Assembly (NCBI GenBank): GCA_934122385.1
Contig: CAKOWP010000013.1
Location: 1-25,983 of the forward strand
Reading direction: 5' to 3'
Origin: an uncultured Clostridia bacterium
GTDB taxonomy: Bacteria; Bacillota; Clostridia; TANB77; CAG-508
Length of the DNA stretch: 25,983 nt
Within the stretch, counting starts at the first letter, position 1. Each line of letters begins with the position of its first letter. The notes under the pieces are model-generated. The model was not told the origin of the DNA and ran no database searches. It saw nothing but the letters and a program-made list of their open reading frames with translations. The translations under genes and the position numbers were made by a program. Of the stretch, positions 8,276 to 15,589 are shown in pieces.

Positions 8276-9665
8276 AATGAGAGGTTCCTAGTGGATAATA
8301 TACTATTGTTAAATTTCTAACAATTGAATTTGAATTTTGTAAATTAAATACTGCCGAATCTCTTACTGATACTTTTGTTCCATCACATATAAGTATAGTT
8401 TTTTCATTTTCTCCATAAATGCATATTTTTTTATTATCATCATATATTGCTGCAGAAGAATATCCATTAAGATTTATTAATGAAACATTATATGTTCCCT
8501 CTGTAACAAAAATTTTGTCTCCATCGTTTGCTTTATTAACTGCTTTTTCAATTGTAGAATATGGATTTTCTTGTGTACCATCTCCATTTGTATCATTACC
8601 ATTTTTTGATACATATATAGTGTTTCCATTATATTCATTTTCATATTTCTTATCTACTTTTATTTCTATTAATTTATCTAATCCTCCCCATGCATTATAT
8701 GGTGTAAACATTAATTTTTTTGTTCCTTTTTGTATATATATTCCATGAATACCATTTGAAGAATCTTCGGAATAGATAACTTCGTTATTTTCATCTAATA
8801 GGCTTATTTTTCCTTTATATCTATCATCTGAAAGTTTGACTGTTATATATACCATTTTACCTATCATATCATCATTGATAATCATATATGATTTTTTTCT
8901 TGTTGTGAAGTATGTTTCTTCATTTTCGTCGTAAGCATCTGTGCCTATTGCATCATCTGCAAATTGCATTGTTATATCTTCTTGTGCCTCTTTTGTTATC
9001 TCTCCATTTATTATTGTTTTTGCAAGTATTTTTCCTTCTTTTTTAATATTTATATTATCTTCTGTATACTTAATCCAACTATTCCCATTGTCTAAACTAT
9101 AATAATTCTCTTTACTTTCTCCATAATTTATTGTTACCTTTTTATTTATTTCAACCCCATCTCCTGTTAAAACAGGATATAAATATGAATCATTTTGTAT
9201 AATCTCTGGCTTTGCATTTAAACTAGCTTTTAGTATATATTCTTCTTGTTCATTACTTCCAACTAATTGTACTTTAAATTTATATTCTTGACCATCTTCA
9301 ACATTATAGTCGATTGCTATTTGCTTTTTTGGTCCAGCAAGTATAATATTTGAGTTATCTGGTTTTATTACTTTTTTTATTCCTATTTCATTTTTTATAT
9401 TTATTGTTACATTCATTATATTTCCATTTGTCGAATTAACTTTATATGTCGTCTCTGTCTGTTCACTTATTAAATTTTTTTCTCCTATTTGACTTATTTT
9501 TGTAAATAGCTCATTATTTTTATTTACTTCTACTATTGCTATTCCAGCAACTATCAATATAGTAATAATTAAAAATATAACTTGTTTATGCACTAATGTG
9601 TTTTTCTTTTCAAATATCTTTTCTTTATATTCATTTCTAAGGATTTTATTTCCTATTTTCTTCAT
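8208..9665 (-). CDS. Membrane-anchored surface protein with DUF1565/beta-helix domain (N-terminal part, frameshifted)
   Basis: 485 codons. A basic N-terminus is followed by one membrane helix (about 29-47, VIFLIITILIVAGIAIVEV), then about 300 extracellular residues in beta-sandwich-like segments including 'YYSLDNGNSWIKYTEDNINI'. From about residue 350 comes 'IYVSKNGNDTNGDGTQENPYSTIEKAVNKANDGDKIFVTEGTYNV', the classic opening of DUF1565/pectate-lyase-like right-handed beta-helices on bacterial surfaces. Such domains bind or cleave polysaccharides; no catalytic residues can be assigned. The frame ends in KRFYKDIRK, unlike a beta-helix, and the helix continues in the +1 frame (7922-8275). The start at 9665 has only a weak AAGAAAG before it. 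A 13-bp palindrome (9679-9708) separates it from a better AAGGGAG at 9712-9718. Confidence 0.75.
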   Translation of the reverse strand: MKKIGNKILRNEYKEKIFEKKNTLVHKQVIFLIITILIVAGIAIVEVNKNNELFTKISQIGEKNLISEQTETTYKVNSTNGNIMNVTINIKNEIGIKKVIKPDNSNIILAGPKKQIAIDYNVEDGQEYKFKVQLVGSNEQEEYILKASLNAKPEIIQNDSYLYPVLTGDGVEINKKVTINYGESKENYYSLDNGNSWIKYTEDNINIKKEGKILAKTIINGEITKEAQEDITMQFADDAIGTDAYDENEETYFTTRKKSYMIINDDMIGKMVYITVKLSDDRYKGKISLLDENNEVIYSEDSSNGIHGIYIQKGTKKLMFTPYNAWGGLDKLIEIKVDKKYENEYNGNTIYVSKNGNDTNGDGTQENPYSTIEKAVNKANDGDKIFVTEGTYNVSLINLNGYSSAAIYDDNKKICIYGENEKTILICDGTKVSVRDSAVFNLQNSNSIVRNLTIVYYPLGTSHYGSIFIRNKGKGTKRFYKDIRK

Positions 9666-9678
9666 CTTTCTTAATATT

Positions 9679-9708
9679 ATAATATATTTAATTGCTTAAA
9701 TATATTAT
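9679..9708. repeat. Perfect 13-bp AT palindrome in the leader of the beta-helix gene
   Basis: ATAATATATTTAA (9679-9691) and TTAAATATATTAT (9696-9708) are perfect reverse complements around TTGC. It sits between a Shine-Dalgarno-like AAGGGAG (minus, 9712-9718) and the ATG at 9665. It could fold in the mRNA or bind a protein. Confidence 0.5.
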
Positions 9709-9810
9709 CTACTCCCTTCAATATTTTTATAAATAATTATAAAATTTATCCTTATTCATCTTGCTTTGTTTGTATTTATTGTTGCATATATTTTACTATA
9801 CCATACTATA

Positions 9811-9838
9811 AAAAGCAAGAAAATTTTTCTTGTTTTTT
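9811..9838 (-). terminator. Terminator downstream of the prepilin-LamG gene
   Basis: AAAAGCAAGAAAA at 9811-9823 pairs with TTTTTCTTGTTTT after it, with one G-T pair. It follows the minus-strand stop at 9873. The stem is almost the same as at 7876 and 12008. Confidence 0.75.
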
Positions 9839-9872
9839 ATAGTTATTATCTTAGATGTCTTTATTTTTTATT

Positions 9873-10937
9873 CTATTCAACATTATATCTGTCTTTTTCA
9901 TATTGGTAGTCCTCAAGTGCTTCATCTTTTGTTAAATACTTATTATATACTTTTACTGAATAGATATTTCCTTTATAGTATTGACTTTGACCTCCGACCC
10001 ATCTTCCAATATTGAAATTTAAATCTGGATATGTTAATCCTTGTGGTACAACTATGTTTTTATCTAATTTTCCGTCTATATATAAAATTAATCGATTTCC
10101 TTTATATGTTGCAATTATATTGTGCTTATTTCCATCATTTAATGTTTTTGAACTATTAATTTTATGAGTATCATATCTATTTAAATGAAATTTTAAATAA
10201 TTCATAGGAGAATGATCAATTCCTAATGAACTTCCTCCAACGCTATCATTGTGTAATCCCATAATAACAACTTTTGGATTAGGTAAATCTTTATATGATA
10301 TTGTACATTCATAAGTAAATGAATGCTTATTCTCTAATCCTATTTTTCCACAGTCTATATAGTCATCTGTCCCATCAAAATATAATGAATCATCATTCCA
10401 AGTTGGATTTCCATTTAACATTCCACTATTTGAATCACTAACTAAATTCTTCCACTCTTGTGTTTCTGCATCATAACCAGTTCCTACATTATTTTTCGCA
10501 TCATAATATAACAAGAGATTTCCATTATCCTTCTTTTCAAATTCATATTTTTGCTTATCAACTTTATAATTATTTAAAACTTCTTCATTGTTCAAATATT
10601 TATCATAAACCAAAACGTTGTATATATTTCCTTTGTAATATTGGCTTTGTCCCCCGCTCCATCTTCCAATATTAAAGTTTAAATCTGGATATGTTAAACT
10701 GTTTGAAACAACTCCACTATTATTCAATTCACCATCTATATATAAATATAGTTTTGATTCCTCACTATTATATGTTGCAATAATTTGGTGTATATCTCCA
10801 TCATTTAATGTTATTGTACTATTAACTCTTTGAGTATCATAATTATTTAAACAAAATTTTAAATAATTTTCTGAATGATCATCAATTCCTAATGCACTTC
10901 CACCTGTATTATTGTGTAATCCCATAAGTACTTTCAT
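9873..10937 (-). CDS. LamG-like repeat region downstream of a premature stop (C-terminal part of the prepilin-LamG gene)
   Basis: 354 codons in the same frame as the 220-residue ORF upstream, separated from it by a TAA at 10947-10949. It holds the rest of the first LamG/concanavalin-like domain ('MGLHNNTGGSALGID...IIATYN...YLYIDGELN...NFNIGRWSGGQSQYYKGNIYNVLVYDKYL') and a complete second copy, from LLLYYDAKNN (about 10518) to the end. LamG-type jelly rolls usually bind sugars or matrix proteins. The first ATG (10937) has no ribosome site, though re-initiation three codons after the stop is possible. The two domains are about 80% identical in protein, so the duplication is recent. Probably part of one gene, 9873-11609. 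Confidence 0.65.
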   Translation of the reverse strand: MKVLMGLHNNTGGSALGIDDHSENYLKFCLNNYDTQRVNSTITLNDGDIHQIIATYNSEESKLYLYIDGELNNSGVVSNSLTYPDLNFNIGRWSGGQSQYYKGNIYNVLVYDKYLNNEEVLNNYKVDKQKYEFEKKDNGNLLLYYDAKNNVGTGYDAETQEWKNLVSDSNSGMLNGNPTWNDDSLYFDGTDDYIDCGKIGLENKHSFTYECTISYKDLPNPKVVIMGLHNDSVGGSSLGIDHSPMNYLKFHLNRYDTHKINSSKTLNDGNKHNIIATYKGNRLILYIDGKLDKNIVVPQGLTYPDLNFNIGRWVGGQSQYYKGNIYSVKVYNKYLTKDEALEDYQYEKDRYNVE

Positions 10938-11180
10938 TTGTTGTGTTTAATTATATGATATTACACACTCATAAGTAAAAGAATGGTTATTCTCTAATCC
11001 TATTTTTCCACAATCTATATAGTCATCTGTTCCATCAAAATATAATGAATCTCCATTCCAAGTTGGATTTCCGTTTAATATTCCACTATTTGAGTCACTA
11101 GCCAAATTTTTCCACTCTTGTGTTTCTGCATTATAACCTGTTCCCATATTATTTTTTGCATCATAGTGTAACAACAAATC
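9880..11180. repeat. Two tandem LamG-coding repeats, period about 660 bp
   Basis: Unit 1 is about 11178 to 10520 and unit 2 about 10518 to 9880 (minus). Both begin with LLLxYDAKNNxGTGYxAETQEWKNL, continue with TDDYIDCGKIGLEN, and end in NFNIGRWxGGQSQYYKGNIY. Nucleotide identity is also high over long stretches. Unit 1 contains the TAA at 10947-10949 at a place where unit 2 has KDLPNPKVV. Confidence 0.8.
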
Positions 11181-11609
11181 GTCTTTTATATATTTCATTT
11201 CAGGTAAATTATTGTCTTCCTGTCCGTCTATTATAATTAAATTTGCATCTATTAAAAACTCTTTTGTTATATTATTTTTCTTTAATTTTATTTTTTTATT
11301 ATTTTCTTGTGTTTCTGTTACACTTATTTGATTATAGCTTTTTAACTCAGATTCTAGCCACTTTTGAGTTATATCATTTAGTATAGCATTTCCTTCTTTT
11401 TCTATTTGCAAATTATGTATTGCAAGTGTTAGTTCTTCTCTCATTTCTGATTCTTTTTGAACTTGATTTGCTTGATTTGCTTTTTTAAATAATCCTGTTT
11501 TTGTTAATGCTGATATTCCTACTCCTGCCAAAATCAACATAATAATAATTGTTATCACTAAAGCAATTAGTGTAATTCCCTTTTCTTTATTTTTCCATAT
11601 ATATTCCAT
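10947..11609 (-). CDS. Prepilin-like surface protein with truncated LamG domain (N-terminal part)
   Basis: 220 codons after a strong AGGAGGAAAAAT. The N-terminus MEYIWKNKEKGITLIALVITIIIMLILAGVGISALT has the basic leader, Gly before the cut and hydrophobic helix of a type IV prepilin/pseudopilin. The canonical Glu at mature position 5 is absent (ITLIA instead of FTLIE), as is common for this 'GITLIALVITIIVLLILAGV' group in gut Clostridia. A helical segment (about 40-130) follows, then a LamG-like domain that stops after TYECVISYN. Upstream are a good promoter and the divergent HTH gene. No pilus ATPase, platform protein or prepilin peptidase gene is in the window, so assembly into a pilus is inference. 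Could also be a membrane-anchored sugar-binding protein. Confidence 0.75.
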   Translation of the reverse strand: MEYIWKNKEKGITLIALVITIIIMLILAGVGISALTKTGLFKKANQANQVQKESEMREELTLAIHNLQIEKEGNAILNDITQKWLESELKSYNQISVTETQENNKKIKLKKNNITKEFLIDANLIIIDGQEDNNLPEMKYIKDDLLLHYDAKNNMGTGYNAETQEWKNLASDSNSGILNGNPTWNGDSLYFDGTDDYIDCGKIGLENNHSFTYECVISYN

Positions 11610-11649
11610 ATTTTTCCTCCTATGTATAAGTATTTTCTATTTTATTTTT

Positions 11650-11678
11650 ATCATACCAAAACTATTAATTTTCTGTAA
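11650..11678 (-). promoter_or_regulatory. Promoter of the prepilin-LamG gene
   Basis: On the minus strand TTACAG (11678-11673), a 17-base spacer and TATGAT (11655-11650) fit a sigma-A promoter. The transcript would begin near 11643 and reach the ATG at 11609 after about 34 bases. Confidence 0.6.
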
Positions 11679-11689
11679 TTATTATATGC

Positions 11690-11720
11690 ATAAATAGCCT
11701 ACTTATAAATAGCTTATTTA
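11690..11720. promoter_or_regulatory. Candidate operator between the divergent HTH and prepilin genes
   Basis: ATAAATAG occurs at 11690-11697 and 11705-11712, 15 bp apart. The second copy also forms the dyad TAAATA-GCT-TATTTA (11706-11720). The site lies upstream of the prepilin promoter and close to the HTH gene start, as expected for an operator of the adjacent Cro/CI protein. This is inference from position and symmetry. Confidence 0.4.
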
Positions 11721-11760
11721 TATTTTCCTTTTGTTGTAAAATTTTTTCGAGGTGAATTTT

Positions 11761-11976
11761 ATGTTGAATTTTAATATAGAAAAATTATTGAAAAAAAGAA
11801 AAAAATCAAAATACTGGCTATGCCAAAATATGAATATAACCAATAGAAATTTAAACAGAATTATAAATGGTGAAACAACTTCTATATCTTTCAAATATTT
11901 AGAAGATTTATGCAAATATTTAGAATGTGATATATCAGAATTAATTAGTATAGATAATAACAAAACTGTTTCTTAA
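11761..11976 (+). CDS. Small Cro/CI (Xre) family transcriptional regulator
   Basis: A 71-residue protein that is almost only a five-helix Xre DNA-binding domain: 'IEKLLKKRKKSKYWLCQNMNITNRNLNRIINGETTSISFKYLEDLCKYLECDISELI'. The recognition-helix region is NRNLNRIINGETTSIS, and 'LEDLCKYLECDISELI' is the typical last two helices. A GTG at 11752 is in frame, but the GAGGTG ribosome site overlaps it, so the ATG at 11761 is preferred. It is divergent from the prepilin gene with 150 bases between, and its own terminator follows at 12008. By arrangement it probably controls itself and the surface genes, but no ligand domain is present. Confidence 0.85.
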   Translation: MLNFNIEKLLKKRKKSKYWLCQNMNITNRNLNRIINGETTSISFKYLEDLCKYLECDISELISIDNNKTVS

Positions 11977-12007
11977 ATTATTTTTTTATTTCTTTGATTA
12001 ATACTTT

Positions 12008-12036
12008 AAAAGCAAGACAATTTTTCTTGCTTTTTT
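12008..12036 (+). terminator. Terminator of the HTH gene
   Basis: AAAGCAAGA (12009-12017) pairs with TCTTGCTTT (12025-12033) with a 7-base loop and six T at the end. It belongs to the same stem family as 7876 and 9811. Confidence 0.85.
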
Positions 12037-12082
12037 GTTTACCCTTCTTGATTTTTCTGACTCCCTAGTTCAAAAAAACGCC

Positions 12083-12111
12083 TTGACATCACTCTATTTT
12101 TGGCATATACT
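12083..12111 (+). promoter_or_regulatory. Promoter of the por operon
   Basis: TTGACA (12083-12088), a 17-base spacer and TATACT (12106-12111) are close to the sigma-A consensus. Transcription would begin near 12118, leaving a leader of about 100 bases before porG. I see no recognised riboswitch in that leader. Confidence 0.75.
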
Positions 12112-12217
12112 AGATACATACTATGCGTATATACAAAGCAAGTAAAATCAAATAATATAATAAAGTTTTAATCATTTTATTTTTTATTCGATAATTTTTA
12201 AAGGAGGCAATAATATT

Positions 12218-12796
12218 ATGAATAACCTAATAGAAATTAGATGGCACGGTAGAGGCGGTCAAGGTGCAAAAACAGCATCATTATTATTAGCTGACGCCGC
12301 ATTTAATACTGGAAAATACATTCAAGGTTTTCCTGAATATGGACCAGAAAGAATGGGAGCTCCAATTACTGCATACAACAGAATTAGTGATAACCCAATT
12401 ACAGTTCACAGCAACATCTATGAACCAGACTATGTTGTTGTTGTTGATGACACATTATTAGAAACTGTTCCAGTAACAGCAGGTTTAAAAGAAACAGGTG
12501 CAATTGTAATTAATACAACAAAATCTGCAGACTATTTAAGAAGTGTGTTAAATGGTTACAAAGGTGATGTTTACACAATAGATGCAAGAAAAATATCAAT
12601 TGAAGCATTAGGAAGATATTTTCCAAATACACCTATGCTTGCTGCAATTGTTAAAGTTAGCGGAATTATGTCTGACGAAGCTTTTCTTGAAGATATGAAA
12701 GGTTCTTTTAAACATAAATTTGCTAAAAAGCCAGAAGTTATTGATGGAAATATGAAAGCTCTAGAAATGGCTTTAAAAGAAGTTAAAAAAATTTAG
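12218..12796 (+). CDS. porG: 2-oxoacid:ferredoxin oxidoreductase gamma subunit (pyruvate synthase type)
   Basis: A 192-residue gamma subunit. It starts 'MNNLIEIRWHGRGGQGAKTASLLLADAAF', the hallmark GxGGQG motif of the gamma domain, followed by GFPEYGPERMGAP, and ends in a helix. The gamma subunit joins the alpha and beta subunits, which bind thiamine diphosphate and oxidise the 2-oxoacid to acyl-CoA and CO2, passing electrons to ferredoxin through the delta subunit. AAAGGAGGCAATAATATT precedes the ATG. It opens a gamma-delta-alpha-beta operon, the gene order known from Thermotoga and Pyrococcus pyruvate:ferredoxin oxidoreductase. Substrate (pyruvate rather than 2-oxoisovalerate) is inferred from operon order and subunit similarity. 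Confidence 0.9.
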   Translation: MNNLIEIRWHGRGGQGAKTASLLLADAAFNTGKYIQGFPEYGPERMGAPITAYNRISDNPITVHSNIYEPDYVVVVDDTLLETVPVTAGLKETGAIVINTTKSADYLRSVLNGYKGDVYTIDARKISIEALGRYFPNTPMLAAIVKVSGIMSDEAFLEDMKGSFKHKFAKKPEVIDGNMKALEMALKEVKKI

Positions 12797-12800
12797 TGAA

Positions 12801-12901
12801 TTCGACCAATAGGGACGTTGTTAAATTGGTTGATTAAATATGAAAAATATAAAATTTATATAATATTTTCAACCAATTTAACAACGTCCCTATTGGTCGA
12901 A
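12801..12901. repeat. Perfect 32-bp inverted repeat (REP/MITE-like) between porG and porD
   Basis: The left arm (12801-12832) begins TTCGACCAATAGGGACGTTG and ends AAATTGGTTG. The right arm (12870-12901) is its exact reverse complement. The 37-base centre is only A and T apart from two G and no coding potential. The element fills nearly the whole porG-porD gap. It ends right before the AAGGAAAGG ribosome site of porD. The AGGGACGTT head is shared with 7743-7751. Confidence 0.85.
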
Positions 12902-12917
12902 AGGAAAGGTGAAAAAG

Positions 12918-13220
12918 ATGTCAAATATAGATAAAACAACGCCTATGGAAGAATTGACAATAGGTGGAAACATATATGAAGCAGGTAATGCCAGAGAATT
13001 TAAAACTGGTGACTGGAGAAGTGTTAAGCCTGTATGGATAGAAGAAAAATGTAAACAATGTGGATTATGCTACCCTGTTTGTCCAGATAATAGTATTCCT
13101 GTTTGCAAAGGTTCTTTAAAAAGAGAAGATTTTAATTATGACTATTGTAAAGGATGTGGCGTTTGTGCTAAAGCGTGCCCATTTGGTGCAATTGTTATGA
13201 AGGAAGAAGGTGCTAAATAA
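12918..13220 (+). CDS. porD: 2-oxoacid:ferredoxin oxidoreductase delta (ferredoxin-like) subunit
   Basis: 100 residues with two complete [4Fe-4S] motifs: CKQCGLCYPVCP and CKGCGVCAKACP. An N-terminal extension contains 'DWRSVKPVWIEEKC', typical of the delta subunit of pyruvate synthase, where it passes electrons from the beta subunit to free ferredoxin. The ATG at 12918 follows AAGGAAAGG; an in-frame GTG at 12909 lies within that site and is less likely. The stop overlaps the porA start (TAATG), so the two are translationally coupled. The gene directly follows the 12801-12901 hairpin, which may affect relative subunit expression. Confidence 0.93.
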   Translation: MSNIDKTTPMEELTIGGNIYEAGNAREFKTGDWRSVKPVWIEEKCKQCGLCYPVCPDNSIPVCKGSLKREDFNYDYCKGCGVCAKACPFGAIVMKEEGAK

Positions 13221-14407
13221 TGAGTATAAGAGAAAGATTAAGTGGTAATGAAGCTGTTGCAACTGCTATGAAACAAATTAATCCTGATGTTGTTGCTGCT
13301 TTCCCTATCACACCATCAACAGAAATTCCTCAATATTTTTCAACATTTGTTGCAAATGGTTCAGTTGATACTGAATTTGTTGCCATTGAAAGTGAACATA
13401 GTGCTATGAGCGCTTGTATTGGTGCTGAAGCTGCTGGTTCAAGAGCTATGACTGCTACATCTGCAAATGGTTTGTCTTTAATGTGGGAAATGATTTACAT
13501 TGCTTCAAGTTTAAGACTTCCTATAGTTATGAACTTAGTTAACAGAGCCGTATCTGGACCACTTAACATACACAATGACCATTCAGATGCAATGGGTGTT
13601 CGTGACGCTGGTTGGATAATGTTATTTTCTGAAAATAATCAAGAGGCTTATGATAATAACTTGATGGCTCACAAAATTGCAGAAAATAAAGATGTTCAAC
13701 TTCCAATTATGATTTGTCAAGATGGATTTATAACATCTCATTCAATTGAAAATATTGAATTAGAAAATGACGAAGATGTTAAAAAATTTGTTGGTGAATA
13801 TCACCCTGAACATTATTTATTAAATAAAAAAGAACCAATGGCAATTGGTCCACTAGATTTACAAGCTTACCTTTTTGAACACAAGGCTCAACAAGGAAAT
13901 GCTATGAAAGTTGCAAAACAAGTTATTTTAGATGTTTCAAAAGAGTTCGAAAAATGGACTGGTAGACATTATGATTTATTTGAAGAATATAAATTAGATG
14001 ATGCGGAAATCGCAATTGTTTGTATGAACTCAACTGCTGGTACAACAAAAGCTGTTGTTGATAAATTAAGAGAGCAAGGTGTTAAAGCTGGTTTATTAAA
14101 AATCAGAGTTTACAGGCCATTCCCAGGTGAAGAAGTTGCAAAAGCTTTGTCACATTTAAAAGCTGTTGCAGTATTAGATAAGTCTGATTCTTTAAATGCT
14201 ATCGGTGGTGCTTTATTTGAAGATGTTGTTTCTAGCATGTATGTTGCAAAACAAAATGTTCCAATTGTTAATTATGTTTATGGAATTGGTGGTAGAGACA
14301 CAACTGAAAAAGAAATCAATTCAGTTTATACAGATTTAGCTGAAATTGCTAAAGACGGAAAAGTTGAAAATCCTTATAGATATTTAGGACTAAGAACTAA
14401 GAACTAA
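13220..14407 (+). CDS. porA: 2-oxoacid:ferredoxin oxidoreductase alpha subunit
   Basis: 395 residues, normal for PorA. The N-terminal domain has 'SGNEAVATAMKQINPDVVAAFPITPSTEIPQYF', with the ITPSTE motif near thiamine diphosphate. It continues with 'ESEHSAMSACIGAEAAGSRAMTATSANGLSLMWEM' and 'GPLNIHNDHSDAMGVRD'. The C-terminal transketolase-like domain carries 'IAIVCMNSTAGTTKAVVDKLREQGVKAGLLKIRVYRPFPGEEV'. It binds the substrate and, with PorB, makes the active site. The start overlaps porD by one base. The end of the gene runs into a 7-base tandem repeat that supplies the last residues (LRTKN) and the stop. Confidence 0.94.
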   Translation: MSIRERLSGNEAVATAMKQINPDVVAAFPITPSTEIPQYFSTFVANGSVDTEFVAIESEHSAMSACIGAEAAGSRAMTATSANGLSLMWEMIYIASSLRLPIVMNLVNRAVSGPLNIHNDHSDAMGVRDAGWIMLFSENNQEAYDNNLMAHKIAENKDVQLPIMICQDGFITSHSIENIELENDEDVKKFVGEYHPEHYLLNKKEPMAIGPLDLQAYLFEHKAQQGNAMKVAKQVILDVSKEFEKWTGRHYDLFEEYKLDDAEIAIVCMNSTAGTTKAVVDKLREQGVKAGLLKIRVYRPFPGEEVAKALSHLKAVAVLDKSDSLNAIGGALFEDVVSSMYVAKQNVPIVNYVYGIGGRDTTEKEINSVYTDLAEIAKDGKVENPYRYLGLRTKN

Positions 14408-14418
14408 GAACTAAGAAA
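14391..14418 (+). repeat. Heptanucleotide tandem repeat (TAAGAAC)x4 across the porA stop
   Basis: TAAGAAC repeats at 14391, 14398 and 14405 with a fourth near-copy at 14412. The porA stop is the TAA of the third copy. Because the period is 7, a change in copy number moves the frame, but TAA then appears in each frame within three units, so PorA would only change at its last residues. Confidence 0.8.
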
Positions 14419-14530
14419 TAAAAAATAATAAATAATAAATATAAATTTCAAATTTTTATTTATTATGAACAAATATGAACCAAATAGAAGATTTTATTTT
14501 ATTACGAGTAAAACGAAAGGAGAAAAAATT

Positions 14531-15481
14531 ATGGCATATAATGTTAAAGAAATAGTTGCAAATAAGCCTTCAAGATTTACAGAAGGTCATAGAATGTGTG
14601 CTGGATGTGGAGCACCTGTTGTTGCAAGACACATTTTAAGAGCACTAAAAGAAGAAGACCACGCAGTAATATCAACTGCAACTGGATGTATGGAAGTATC
14701 AACATTTATTTACCCATACACAGCATGGACAGATTCATTTATCCATACAGCATTTGAATGTACATCTGCTACTTTATCAGGAGTAGAAGCTGCATACAAA
14801 TCACTAAAAAAACAAGGAAAATTACAAGAAGATGAACATACAAAATTCATCGCATTTGGTGGAGATGGTGGAACTTATGATATTGGTTTACAATCACTAT
14901 CAGGAGCAATGGAAAGAGGACATGACATGTTATATGTTTGCTATGACAATGGTGCATACATGAACACAGGTATTCAACGTTCATCTGCAACACCAAAATT
15001 TGCAGACACAACAACTTCACCTGCAGGAAAAGTTATCCCTGGTAAAATGCAATCAAGAAAAGATCTAACAAAAATAATGGTAGGACATCACTTACCATAT
15101 GTTGCTCAATCAATTGCAGTAAATAATATGAAAGATTTATATGAGAAAGCTGAAAAAGCAATTTATACAGAAGGTCCAACATTCTTAAATGTTATGGCTC
15201 CATGCCCTAGAGGTTGGGGTTATGCAACAGAAGATTTAATGAAAATTAATAAATTAGCTGTTGAAACTTGCTATTGGCCTTTATATGAAGTTGTTGACGG
15301 TGTTTATCATATTTCTTATAAACCTGCTAAAAAACTTCCTATTGAAGAATTCTTGAAACCTCAAAAGAGATTTAAGCATATGTTTAAACCTGGTAATGAG
15401 TGGATGATTGAAGAATTCCAAAAAGAAGTTGATAAAAGATGGCAAGAGCTTTTGGATTTGGAAGAGATTACAAATAGATAA
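14531..15481 (+). CDS. porB: 2-oxoacid:ferredoxin oxidoreductase beta subunit
   Basis: 316 residues from the ATG at 14531, which follows CGAAAGGAGAAAAAATT. The frame stays open back to 14465, but there is no ribosome site for an earlier start. The protein shows 'MCAGCGAPVVARHILRAL' with the first cysteines of the proximal [4Fe-4S] cluster, 'TGCMEVST', and the thiamine diphosphate/Mg2+ motif GGDGGTYDIGLQSL...YDNGAYMNTGIQRSS. A later MAPCPRGWGY brings the fourth cysteine. It completes the gamma-delta-alpha-beta set. The porA-porB gap of about 120 bases holds the heptamer repeat and AT-rich sequence. A strong terminator follows. Many Clostridia rely on the single-chain NifJ-type enzyme, so a four-subunit form is of note. 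Confidence 0.94.
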   Translation: MAYNVKEIVANKPSRFTEGHRMCAGCGAPVVARHILRALKEEDHAVISTATGCMEVSTFIYPYTAWTDSFIHTAFECTSATLSGVEAAYKSLKKQGKLQEDEHTKFIAFGGDGGTYDIGLQSLSGAMERGHDMLYVCYDNGAYMNTGIQRSSATPKFADTTTSPAGKVIPGKMQSRKDLTKIMVGHHLPYVAQSIAVNNMKDLYEKAEKAIYTEGPTFLNVMAPCPRGWGYATEDLMKINKLAVETCYWPLYEVVDGVYHISYKPAKKLPIEEFLKPQKRFKHMFKPGNEWMIEEFQKEVDKRWQELLDLEEITNR

Positions 15482-15490
15482 AAATTTTAG

Positions 15491-15527
15491 AGAGATTTGG
15501 AGCTACCACTCCAAATCTCTATTTTTT
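15491..15527 (+). terminator. Terminator of the por operon
   Basis: AGAGATTTGGAG (15491-15502) pairs perfectly with CTCCAAATCTCT (15509-15520), followed by ATTTTTT. Confidence 0.9.
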
Positions 15528-15589
15528 ATAAATGCTAACATAAAAGGAATATATAATTCTAATTTAAGAAAATATATACTCCTTTTTTC

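Noticed and set aside
11761..11976. The small HTH gene as part of a phage or toxin-antitoxin module
   Set aside because: No phage gene or partner toxin is adjacent; its only divergent neighbour is the prepilin gene.
12801..12901. The long inverted repeat as a plain intrinsic terminator
   Set aside because: There is no T run after the right arm, the loop is 37 bases, and the downstream genes belong to the same complex.
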